Part shown: piece by piece, positions 1 through 5,638 of the stretch
Layout of the letters: the number at the start of each line of letters is the position of its first letter
Position numbering within the stretch: the first letter of the stretch is position 1
Source: an uncultured Loktanella sp.
GTDB lineage: Bacteria > Pseudomonadota > Alphaproteobacteria > Rhodobacterales > Rhodobacteraceae
Reading direction: 5' to 3'
Length of the DNA stretch: 9,366 nt
NCBI GenBank assembly: GCA_913061335.1
Contig: CAJXTP010000104.1
Location: 1 to 9,366, forward strand
Program-made: the position numbers and the translations under genes
The notes under the pieces: generated by a model
What the model was told of the DNA's origin: nothing
The model's database searches: none
Seen by the model: the letters and a program-made list of their open reading frames with translations, nothing else

Positions 1-177
1 GATGCGAACTTGGTCGCCCACCTTACATGTGTTTGTTTCGTCGTGAGCCCGGTATTTCTTGGACTTACGAATAGTTTTCTGAAGCAACGGGTGCTTATAG
101 CGACGCTCAACCGATACAGTGATCGTCTGTTCGTTCTGGTTGCTTGTGACAACCCCAGTCAGGATGCGCTTAGGCAT
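1..177 (-). CDS. rpsQ: 30S ribosomal protein S17 (partial, C-terminus beyond window)
   Basis: This is a primary 16S rRNA-binding protein of the small subunit with an OB-fold. The ATG is the complement of CAT at 175-177, and the frame stays open for 59 codons to base 1, so the last roughly 15-20 residues of a usual 75-80 residue S17 lie outside the window. The start MPKRILTGVVTSNQNEQTI, followed by a basic stretch (VERRYKHPLLQKTIRKSKKY) and the AHDE segment, is typical of S17. It begins 3 bases after the rpmC stop and has no promoter space of its own, so it is co-transcribed and probably translationally coupled with rpmC. This order (L29 then S17) is the usual bacterial one. The assignment is close to certain. 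Confidence 0.96.
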   Translation of the reverse strand, partial: MPKRILTGVVTSNQNEQTITVSVERRYKHPLLQKTIRKSKKYRAHDETNTCKVGDQVRI

Positions 178-180
178 AGA

Positions 181-387
181 TTAAGCCTCCGAAGCAGCGG
201 ATGCTGCTTTTTCGTTCAGAATTGTTTTTACCTTGGCAGCGTTACGACGTGCGTTACGGATGCCGGATGTGTTTTCAAGCTGACCAGTGGCCTGCTGAAA
301 GCGCAAATTGAATGATTCTTTTTTCAGGTTCACCAGCTCTTCACGGAGCTGATCGGGTGTTTTATCCCGCAGTTCATTGGCGTTCAT
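181..387 (-). CDS. rpmC: 50S ribosomal protein L29
   Basis: L29 is a small 23S rRNA-binding protein near the peptide exit tunnel. The product is 68 residues, normal for the family, and forms two helices: an N-terminal helix beginning MNANELRDKTPDQLREEL, then the family hallmark LKKESFNLRFQQATGQLEN, then a basic helix RNARRNAAKVKTILNEK. The alanine-rich tail (AASAASEA) is common in alphaproteobacteria. The ATG at 385-387 is preceded on the minus strand by a purine-rich AAGGAAA Shine-Dalgarno sequence. In most bacteria rplP (L16) lies immediately upstream. Here the upstream neighbour is instead a divergent oxygenase gene, and no other ribosomal gene occurs in the remaining 9 kb, so rpmC seems to begin its own transcription unit. 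Confidence 0.97.
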   Translation of the reverse strand: MNANELRDKTPDQLREELVNLKKESFNLRFQQATGQLENTSGIRNARRNAAKVKTILNEKAASAASEA

Positions 388-467
388 GCCATTTTCCTTA
401 TGTTTCAGACACTGGAGGGCCGCACGAAGGCGTGACCCCTGCCCCAGTGGATGGAGTAGAAGTTGGT

Positions 468-496
468 CGTATAGGAGGGAATCTAGGGTGTGGCAA
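468..496 (-). promoter_or_regulatory. Candidate sigma70-type promoter for rpmC-rpsQ
   Basis: On the minus strand TTGCCA (complement of 491-496) and TATACG (complement of 468-473) are separated by exactly 17 bases, matching consensus at 5 of 6 and 4 of 6 positions. The -10 ends 80 bases before the L29 start codon. A second TTGCCA lies 16 bases upstream. The 14-base sequence CCATAGAACTATGG (499-512), a 6-bp inverted repeat, sits just upstream of the -35. A local promoter would be needed if rpmC is separated from rplP. No experimental support is visible, so this remains a prediction. Confidence 0.45.
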
Positions 497-574
497 CCCC
501 ATAGAACTATGGCAAAAACAAACAGTGTCGCGTCATTGCTTTTCCTAGCCAGACAATAGGTCTATGACACCGTT

Positions 575-1192
575 ATGTCTGATATTAAATCGCTCTTTAT
601 GACCCCGCTATACCGCGCTGCATTGTCTGATCATGGCAAGGTGGATCCGTCCGAATTGAAACAGTCTTGTTTTGTCATCGCCCAAGATGACGAAGCCGGA
701 CAGGATTGGTGCGAAGCCAATGACTTCCCCGGGTATACGTCTTATGCGTCGCTGACGGATTTGCCTTGGCGGTTCCCGATCTTTGCCGATGTGGTCAAGG
801 CGCTGGACGCCCATGTCGCCGCCTTTGCCCGCGATCTGCATTTTGATCTGGGGGATAAGGCGCTAAAGCTGGAAGATATCTGGATCAATATTCTGCCAGA
901 GGGCGGGATTCATACTGGCCACATCCATCCGCATTCTGTGATCTCGGGGACGACCTATGTGTCGATGCCGTCTGATACATCCGCGATCAAGTTTGAGGAC
1001 CCGCGGTTGCCGATGATGATGGCCTCACCGGGTCGCGACAAGGACGCGCCAGAGGGGCTGCGTCAGTTCGTCTATGTCAAACCAGAGGTAGGTGATGTGT
1101 TGCTATGGGAAAGCTGGCTGCGCCACGAGGTCCCGATGAACAACGCCGAGGACGAGCGCGTCAGCGTGTCGTTTAACTATAGCTGGGGCTGA
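575..1192 (+). CDS. Putative 2OG-Fe(II) oxygenase, TIGR02466 / 2OG-FeII_Oxy_5 type
   Basis: The 205-residue product resembles the TIGR02466 family of putative 2-oxoglutarate- and Fe(II)-dependent oxygenases, which hydroxylate or otherwise oxidise substrates using O2; the substrate of this branch is not known. The core strand carries HTGHIHPHSVISGTTYV (residues 113-129), containing the proximal metal-binding His cluster (H116, H118, H120) and the SGxxYV signature. Further on, WLRHEVPMN supplies the distal His (H184), and ERVSVSFNYSWG places the 2OG-binding Arg at R195. No signal peptide or membrane segment is seen, so it is cytoplasmic. The length fits the family. The Shine-Dalgarno signal is weak (only AGG around 558-560), but this ATG leaves a complete N-terminus. 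It is divergent from rpmC and convergent, 12 bases apart, with the broken membrane gene downstream. Confidence 0.82.
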   Translation: MSDIKSLFMTPLYRAALSDHGKVDPSELKQSCFVIAQDDEAGQDWCEANDFPGYTSYASLTDLPWRFPIFADVVKALDAHVAAFARDLHFDLGDKALKLEDIWINILPEGGIHTGHIHPHSVISGTTYVSMPSDTSAIKFEDPRLPMMMASPGRDKDAPEGLRQFVYVKPEVGDVLLWESWLRHEVPMNNAEDERVSVSFNYSWG

Positions 1193-1204
1193 TCACGCCA
1201 TTTG

Positions 1205-1593
1205 TCAGATAATCTTTATGCGACGGGCAATCGCTATTGCCGCGTTTGCAGTCGCTGCGACAAAGACGATTGCAAACAGGTAATGCGCCTCGTGTTCTGG
1301 GTGCCAGAATATAGGGGTCAGCACCACAAATAGGATGACTTGAACCCCGCGAGAATATTGGAAAACTGTGCGGGCCAAATCAACGTGAACACCATCGCCA
1401 AGGCCGCAAAGGCACCCGAAATACTGCTCAAGAAAAACGCCCAAATGCCAATCGAAATATCAGGTCGATAACATCGGTCAATCAGACGCGAAAATTGCCT
1501 CGAAAACTCCACCGCCCATAAAATTGCCACATACATCGCCGCTGCATAAAGCAGGACACACGCTAGTTTGAACAATTGGACGGCGATCGTCAC
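1205..1593 (-). pseudogene. Small membrane protein gene disrupted by a one-base frameshift
   Basis: No family is recognised. Reading leftward from a GTG at 1591-1593, the first frame encodes 91 residues with two strongly hydrophobic segments (about residues 5-27 and 48-73), then stops at 1318 soon after losing its hydrophobic pattern. The -1 frame continues from the same spot with two more membrane-like segments (VILFVVLTPIFW and YLFAIVFVAATANAAIAIA) and ends RRIKII at the stop at 1205. Upstream of the switch the second frame is not hydrophobic. Restoring one G in the GGGG run (CCCC at 1345-1348 on the plus strand) joins both into one four-segment protein of about 129 residues. The start lies 3 bases after the stop of the small gene at 1597-1782, suggesting a two-gene operon. 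It may be a real pseudogene, a sequencing error or, less likely, programmed frameshifting. Confidence 0.6.
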
Positions 1594-1596
1594 GCT

Positions 1597-1782
1597 CTAC
1601 TTCTTTTCATCAGCCTTTTTGGCGGCTTTTTCTTCGCGAGTCAGCTTGTTGCCCCAAACATTGTTGGACAGGCCAAGATCGTCGGGCATCGGTTTGGTTT
1701 TGCCTTTGGTGACTTTGCCGCCTTTTTTCAGAAACTGCTGGATAAGGTCGTCGTCGGTGGATGGCTTGATGACGTTTTTCAT
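1597..1782 (-). CDS. Small basic hypothetical protein (61 aa)
   Basis: The function is unknown. The product is short, hydrophilic and lysine-rich. It begins MKNVIKPSTDDDLIQQFLKKGGKVTKGKTK, where the hydrophobic-helix-then-FLKKGGKVTK pattern resembles small conserved proteins I have seen in proteobacteria, and it ends with a charged helix (LTREEKAAKKADEKK). There is no signal peptide or membrane segment. The ATG at 1780-1782 is preceded by CAAGG about a dozen bases upstream on the minus strand, a modest ribosome-binding site. It precedes the broken membrane gene by 3 bases on the same strand. The alternative frames over this region give less protein-like compositions. The call as a real gene rests on composition, the tight gene spacing and the KGGKVTK motif. 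Confidence 0.65.
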   Translation of the reverse strand: MKNVIKPSTDDDLIQQFLKKGGKVTKGKTKPMPDDLGLSNNVWGNKLTREEKAAKKADEKK

Positions 1783-1929
1783 GTGGGGTGCCTTGAGTTG
1801 TCAAAAGGGATTCGGTGGGTTGGCGCGATCTTAACGGCGGAACGGGGAAGTTGGAACCATTGGGCTGCGGTTGAGGGAGTGTTCTGTCGAATGGCGACTA
1901 TGCGGACTTTCCCGACATTGATGTTCGGG

Positions 1930-1977
1930 CACGCTGCTGACGCAGCATTTGTTCGCAGTCACAGCAGCGTGTTTTTT
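1930..1977 (+). terminator. Terminator-like hairpin with U6 tail
   Basis: CACGCTGCTG (1930-1939) pairs perfectly with CAGCAGCGTG (1962-1971), giving a 10-bp stem with a 22-base loop, and six T follow at 1972-1977. The orientation suits a plus-strand transcript, yet no plus-strand gene ends just before it. A short alternative hairpin, GCTGC-TGAC-GCAGC (1933-1946), uses part of the same 5' arm, so the two structures exclude each other. It could end an unannotated leader or small RNA, or be a relic. Confidence 0.4.
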
Positions 1978-2136
1978 GCGTTGCAGCGAGTTTCACCAGA
2001 GCAGTCATTCGAATCCGTTTTCAGGCACAAATCCAAAACTGTCTTTTCGCTGCGAAGAGAACAAACCAGCGCGACGTGGACAAAGGATGAGCTCGCTGCT
2101 GTTGCGCCAACGACCGGCATGGCGACTGCCGTTTTC

Positions 2137-2186
2137 TTGCCTTGCCGTTTGTTACTTTATAAAATAATAAAATTTCAATGAAGGAG
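2137..2186 (+). promoter_or_regulatory. Candidate zur promoter with AT-rich operator and Shine-Dalgarno
   Basis: TTGCCT (2137-2142) and TAAAAT (2160-2165) are spaced by 17 bases and match sigma70 consensus at 4 of 6 and 5 of 6 positions. The -10 lies inside an AT-rich imperfect palindrome, TTACTTTATAAAATAATAA (2152-2170; 6 of 9 pairs match), and the following AATTTC extends it. Fur-family operators, including Zur boxes, are AT-rich palindromes of about 20 bases that overlap promoters, so autoregulation by Zur is plausible, but the symmetry is too weak to call a Zur box. AAGGAG (2181-2186) is a strong ribosome-binding site 8 bases before the zur ATG. Confidence 0.42.
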
Positions 2187-2194
2187 TTCTGCAC

Positions 2195-2581
2195 ATGAGA
2201 AAACGCGCGGCGACACGGCAAACCGATGTCTTGAGTGTGTTAAATGGATGCGACAGACCTATGACGGCGTATCAAATTCTTGAACGACTTCAGGTCAGTG
2301 AGCCAGATATTGCGCCGCCTACAGTTTATCGCACGCTTTCGGCTTTGACCGTTCAGGGGCGCGCGCACAGGCTCGAATCTATTAAAGCTTTTGTGCCTTG
2401 TCGCTGTAACCATGTCGAAGGCCTGCCAGTCATGGCGGTCTGTAACGATTGCGGGTCGGTTGACGAGCACGACGGGAGCGATCTGCTGCCAAAACTTACT
2501 GCGCTAACAGATCAAAACGCCTTTCAAGCAAAGCAACACATCGTTGAAATTCACGGGTTATGCAGCAGCTGTGCTGCTTGA
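2195..2581 (+). CDS. zur: Zur-type Fur-family transcriptional repressor (zinc-responsive)
   Basis: The 128-residue product is a short Fur-family protein that should repress zinc-uptake genes when zinc is bound. The winged-helix part spans about residues 8-65 and includes the recognition-helix block PPTVYRTLSALTVQGRAHRLES (41-62). The dimerisation and metal domain follows: C83-x-x-C86 and C123-x-x-C126 form the structural zinc site. H58, C69 and E91 align with three ligands of the E. coli Zur regulatory site, and the fourth (H96 in E. coli) has no exact match, H73 being the nearest His. The C69-H73, CNDCG and HGLCSSC pattern is Zur-like rather than Fur- or PerR-like. A strong AAGGAG supports the ATG. 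It is followed 30 bases later by zrgA, so it probably heads and regulates the zinc operon. The family call is certain and the zinc specificity well supported by context. Confidence 0.9.
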   Translation: MRKRAATRQTDVLSVLNGCDRPMTAYQILERLQVSEPDIAPPTVYRTLSALTVQGRAHRLESIKAFVPCRCNHVEGLPVMAVCNDCGSVDEHDGSDLLPKLTALTDQNAFQAKQHIVEIHGLCSSCAA

Positions 2582-2611
2582 TCAACTCTTACAATTCAAT
2601 TTGGAAATACC

Positions 2612-3166
2612 TTGAAACAAACTTTTTCTCTTATTGCTCTCATCGCTGCTTTTCCCGCCTTTGCAGAGGATGCTCGCGAGCTTGACGCCCACGAACATGG
2701 CGTGGGGACGCTCAATATCGCGATTGATGGCACGACTGTTGCGATGGGGATCGAGGCGCCCGGTGCGGATATCGTTGGGTTTGAATATGCTGCGGAAAGC
2801 GATGCTGATCTTGCCGCTATTGATGCAGCCGTCGCCACACTCGGCGCGCCGCTTGATCTGTTTGTGATGTCAGATGCAGCGAATTGCTCTCTTGTTGAGG
2901 CCGAAGCCGCCCTTGAAGGTGAGGACGGGCATGATGACCACGCGGATGAGGAGCACGATGATCATTCGGACGAAGCCGGGCACACGGAATTCCATGCGGA
3001 GTACACGCTTACATGCGACAACCCTGATGCGTTAACTGAAATCACATTTGCTTACTTTGAGGCTTTCCCAAATGCGCAAGGGGTTGAGGTACAGATGATA
3101 ACAACAACCGGGGCGCAGGCATTTGAAGTGACGCGCGATGCGCCGGTTTTGGATTTGGGGCGCTAA
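2612..3166 (+). CDS. zrgA: Zinc uptake protein ZrgA (DUF2796), exported
   Basis: This is a periplasmic protein of the DUF2796 family, whose Vibrio member ZrgA belongs to a Zur-regulated zinc-uptake operon. A TTG at 2612 is the best start: GGAAA lies 4-8 bases upstream and the resulting N-terminus is a clean signal peptide (MKQTFSLIALIAAFPAFA, cleavage before EDARE). The family core follows: AHEHGVGTLNIAIDG (26-40) with H27 and H29, then IEAPGADIVGFEYA (47-60). Residues 103-128 form an acidic, His-rich loop with six His (H107, H110, H115, H118, H124, H128), a likely low-complexity zinc-collecting segment. C92 and C135 could form a disulfide. The product is 184 residues. No lipobox is seen, so the mature protein should be soluble. 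It sits between zur and the ABC ATPase. Confidence 0.85.
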   Translation: MKQTFSLIALIAAFPAFAEDARELDAHEHGVGTLNIAIDGTTVAMGIEAPGADIVGFEYAAESDADLAAIDAAVATLGAPLDLFVMSDAANCSLVEAEAALEGEDGHDDHADEEHDDHSDEAGHTEFHAEYTLTCDNPDALTEITFAYFEAFPNAQGVEVQMITTTGAQAFEVTRDAPVLDLGR

Positions 3167-3172
3167 ACGCAA

Positions 3173-3868
3173 GTGACTGACACGACGCTGGAAATCACTA
3201 ACGTTGCCTATCGATGGCCTGGACGGGCTGGGTTTTCCCTGACCGTCCCACACTTGTCTATCGCGAAGGGCGAGTCTGTGTTGCTGCTTGGTGAGAGTGG
3301 CTCAGGAAAATCGACGTTCCTGTCGCTGATCTGTGGAACAATCCTACCGGATCGGGGGCGCGTTGATGTCGCGGGAACGGACATCACCACATTGTCTGGC
3401 GGTCAGCGTGACAAGTTGCGCGCCGAACAGATCGGTGTGATCTTTCAGCAATTCAATCTGCTGCCTTTCGGATCAGTCATGGACAATATCCTTCTCCCGC
3501 TCCGCTTTGCGCCCGCGCGACGCGAGCGTACAGGCGACGCCACAGCCGCTGCATCTCAGCTGTGCGCCGCGCTTGGTCTGCCAACTGGCGTGACCCGTGC
3601 GAAATCCACGGCCCTGAGTGTTGGCCAGCAACAACGCGTGGCCGTTGCGCGTGCGTTGATCGGGCAGCCACCGCTGATCATCGCGGATGAACCCACTTCG
3701 GCCCTCGATGCCAATAGTCAGGCCGCTTTTCTTGACCTGCTGTTTGCGCAGACCACTACGCATAACACCTCGCTTTTGATGGTTAGCCATGATCCGCGCT
3801 TGGGTGAACGCTTTGACCGCGTGATCCGTATGGAAGACATCGCGCAAATAGAAAGGGCCGCAGCATGA
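3173..3868 (+). CDS. ABC transporter ATPase, MacB/LolD-like (ZrgB-type)
   Basis: This cytoplasmic ATPase drives the permease encoded directly after it. All nucleotide-binding elements are present in its 231 residues: Walker A GESGSGKST (40-48), Q-loop IFQQFNLLP (90-98), signature LSVGQQQR (148-155, a mild variant of LSGGQ), Walker B LIIADE (168-173), D-loop SALD and switch His H206. The FQQFNLLP and VMDNILLPL segments are typical of the MacB/LolD/FtsE branch, which pairs with FtsX-fold permeases. The GTG at 3173 lies 6 bases after the zrgA stop; the upstream sequence has little Shine-Dalgarno, so translational coupling is likely. The 3' end overlaps the permease ATG by 4 bases. In Vibrio the zinc-uptake operon also has an ATPase at this place. 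Catalytic competence is clear; the zinc role comes from context. Confidence 0.9.
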   Translation: MTDTTLEITNVAYRWPGRAGFSLTVPHLSIAKGESVLLLGESGSGKSTFLSLICGTILPDRGRVDVAGTDITTLSGGQRDKLRAEQIGVIFQQFNLLPFGSVMDNILLPLRFAPARRERTGDATAAASQLCAALGLPTGVTRAKSTALSVGQQQRVAVARALIGQPPLIIADEPTSALDANSQAAFLDLLFAQTTTHNTSLLMVSHDPRLGERFDRVIRMEDIAQIERAAA

Positions 3869-5115
3869 TCTTGCGTCTCGCTATTGCCTCGTTGTTCGCA
3901 CGTGCGCTGACCGTTGGCATGACCATCCTTGCCATCGCCCTATCTGTGGCGCTGTTTCTGGGCGTTGAAAAGGTACGGACTGGGGCTAAGGCCAGTTTTG
4001 CCGACACGATATCCGGAACCGATTTGATTGTCGGGGCGCGGGCCGGGTCCGTTCAGTTGCTGCTTTATTCCGTGTTCCGCATCGGCAATGCGACAAACAA
4101 CGTGACCTGGGAAAGTTATCAAGACATCGCAGCGCGGCCTGACGTGGAATGGATCGTGCCGATCTCGTTAGGAGACAGCCACCGGCAATTCCGCGTGATG
4201 GGTACGACCCAAGCGTTCTTTGAGCATTACAAATACCGCCAAGGCCGATCTTTGGCTGTGTCTGACGGCGCGATCATGGATGATCTATTTGATACGGTGA
4301 TCAGTGCGGATGTAGCGGCAACGCTAGGGTACAAGATCGACGACCCAATCATCGTAGCTCATGGTCTCGCGTCGTTTACCGAACATAAGGACCAACCGTT
4401 TCGCGTGTCGGGTATCTTGAAAAAGACAGGCACGCCTGTCGATCGTACGGTCATTATCAGCATGGAAGCAATTGAAGCGATTCATGTAGATTGGCAAACT
4501 GGCGCGCAGGTACCCGGCCAAGCGACACCAGCGGATGTGATCCGCGGTATGGAGCTAACGCCCAAGGCGATCACTGCAGCGCTTGTCGGTGTCGAAAGCC
4601 CCTTGCAAACCTTCGCCTTGCAGCGCGCCATCAATCAATACGCCGAAGAACCATTACTAGCGATATTGCCCGGCGTCGCATTGCAGGAACTTTGGGGGAT
4701 TGTCGGTATTGCCGAGACCGCGCTACTGGCCGTGTCTGCCATGGTTGTTGTAACAGCACTTATCGGCATGATGGCCACGATCTTTTCCAGCCTTAACGAA
4801 CGCCGTCGCGAGATGGCAATCTTTCGGGCCATGGGCGCGCGGCCTTTCACCATTCTCAGTATGCTTGTGCTTGAGGCTATGGTCATGGCGGCGATTGGTG
4901 CAGTGTTTGGGTTAGTGTTGTTATATATCGGGTTGTTCATCGGGCAGCCCATTCTCGACAGTGCATTTGGACTGTGGTTGCCGATTGATACGCCTTCGAT
5001 ACGAGAAGTTTGGGTCATCGTCGGTGTGATCTGCGCTGGCGCAATTGTGAGCCTAGTACCCGCACTACGGGCTTACAGAATGTCGGTTGCAGATGGAATG
5101 ATGGTGAAAACATGA
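3865..5115 (+). CDS. ABC transporter permease, FtsX/MacB fold (ZrgC-type)
   Basis: This 416-residue inner-membrane protein has the layout of MacB, LolC/E and FtsX: one N-terminal membrane helix (about 15-34), a periplasmic domain of some 245 residues (35-280), then three helices (about 283-306, 332-358, 382-400). Between helices 2 and 3 lies the cytoplasmic coupling segment NERRREMAIFRAMGA (311-325), the family signature that docks on the ATPase. The last helix ends in VPALRAYRMSVADGM, also typical. The start overlaps the ATPase stop (ATGA at 3865-3868). This fold usually transmits force across the membrane rather than forming a solute channel, so how it would serve zinc uptake with ZrgA and DUF3299 proteins is open. 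The family call is firm; the substrate is inferred from neighbours. Confidence 0.9.
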   Translation: MILRLAIASLFARALTVGMTILAIALSVALFLGVEKVRTGAKASFADTISGTDLIVGARAGSVQLLLYSVFRIGNATNNVTWESYQDIAARPDVEWIVPISLGDSHRQFRVMGTTQAFFEHYKYRQGRSLAVSDGAIMDDLFDTVISADVAATLGYKIDDPIIVAHGLASFTEHKDQPFRVSGILKKTGTPVDRTVIISMEAIEAIHVDWQTGAQVPGQATPADVIRGMELTPKAITAALVGVESPLQTFALQRAINQYAEEPLLAILPGVALQELWGIVGIAETALLAVSAMVVVTALIGMMATIFSSLNERRREMAIFRAMGARPFTILSMLVLEAMVMAAIGAVFGLVLLYIGLFIGQPILDSAFGLWLPIDTPSIREVWVIVGVICAGAIVSLVPALRAYRMSVADGMMVKT

Positions 5116-5137
5116 TCTTACGAATGAGGGAATGCCA

Positions 5138-5638
5138 ATGTTAAATCGTAGAAATGCCCTGATGTTCATGTCAGGTGTCGCCATTACACCTAATACGGCA
5201 TTTGCAGCTACAACTCGCGAAATTACGTGGGATGATCTTCTCCCGCCGGGACTGGCTTATTCCGAGATCATCGGAGAAGGTGAAATCGACGAGTCTAATG
5301 ACACGTGGAACCCAATTTATGACGCCAATGCAATCAAACTGAACGAAGACCTGAACGGGACCTATATCAAGATGCCGGGCTTCATCATTCCCTTTGATGT
5401 CAGCGCGGAAGGTGTGACCAATTTCATGCTCGTGCCTTACGTCGGTGCATGCGTCCACACGCCACCGCCTCCAGCAAATCAGCTGGTGATGGTGAACGCC
5501 GCCAAGCCTTGGCCCGGCGATGAGCTTTGGAATCCCGTCTGGGTCACAGGCACGATGCGGACGCAATTGCAGTCCACCGAACTTGGTCAGACGGGCTACT
5601 CAATCTCAGCGGATGATATGGAGGTCTACGTATGGTGA
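5138..5638 (+). CDS. Exported DUF3299 family protein, first copy (ZrgD/E-type)
   Basis: This is a DUF3299 protein whose biochemical role is unknown; the family accompanies ZrgA-type zinc operons. I place the start at 5138 rather than the ATG at 5132, because GAGGG (5126-5130) is then 7 bases away instead of 1. The 166-residue product begins MLNRRNALMFMSGVAITPNT with a twin-arginine pair (R4, R5) before a weakly hydrophobic stretch and an AFA-A cleavage site, a possible Tat signal. The mature part has REITWDDLLPPG (27-38), KMPGFIIPFD (78-87) and the family block VPYVGACVHTPPPPANQLV (99-117), where C105 and H107 are candidate metal ligands. It lies 22 bases after the permease gene and overlaps the second DUF3299 gene by 7 bases. 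Confidence 0.85.
   Translation: MLNRRNALMFMSGVAITPNTAFAATTREITWDDLLPPGLAYSEIIGEGEIDESNDTWNPIYDANAIKLNEDLNGTYIKMPGFIIPFDVSAEGVTNFMLVPYVGACVHTPPPPANQLVMVNAAKPWPGDELWNPVWVTGTMRTQLQSTELGQTGYSISADDMEVYVW

Larger units (their letters stand above)
1783..2194 (+). other. Non-coding region upstream of zur
   Basis: These 412 bases contain no convincing gene. A long open frame on the plus strand runs through it from 1576, but it overlaps the small gene in antisense, has no ribosome-binding site and codes for an irregular, non-family-like sequence. The region does hold a terminator-like hairpin at 1930-1977 and the zur promoter and ribosome-binding site at 2137-2186. The part between about 1880 and 2110 reads like decayed filler, with no protein motif seen in any frame. 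Confidence 0.55.

Noticed and set aside
1576..2181. Plus-strand open frame of 201 codons across the small gene and the region upstream of zur
   Set aside because: Its first third is antisense to the better-supported 61-residue gene, it has no ribosome-binding site, its composition is irregular and no family motif is visible.
3473..3847. Minus-strand open frames of up to 124 codons inside the ABC ATPase gene
   Set aside because: They are opposite a gene with every ABC motif intact and have no ribosome-binding site or domain of their own.
5132..5137. Upstream ATG of the first DUF3299 gene
   Set aside because: Only one base separates it from GAGGG; the ATG at 5138 has normal spacing and an equally good signal peptide.
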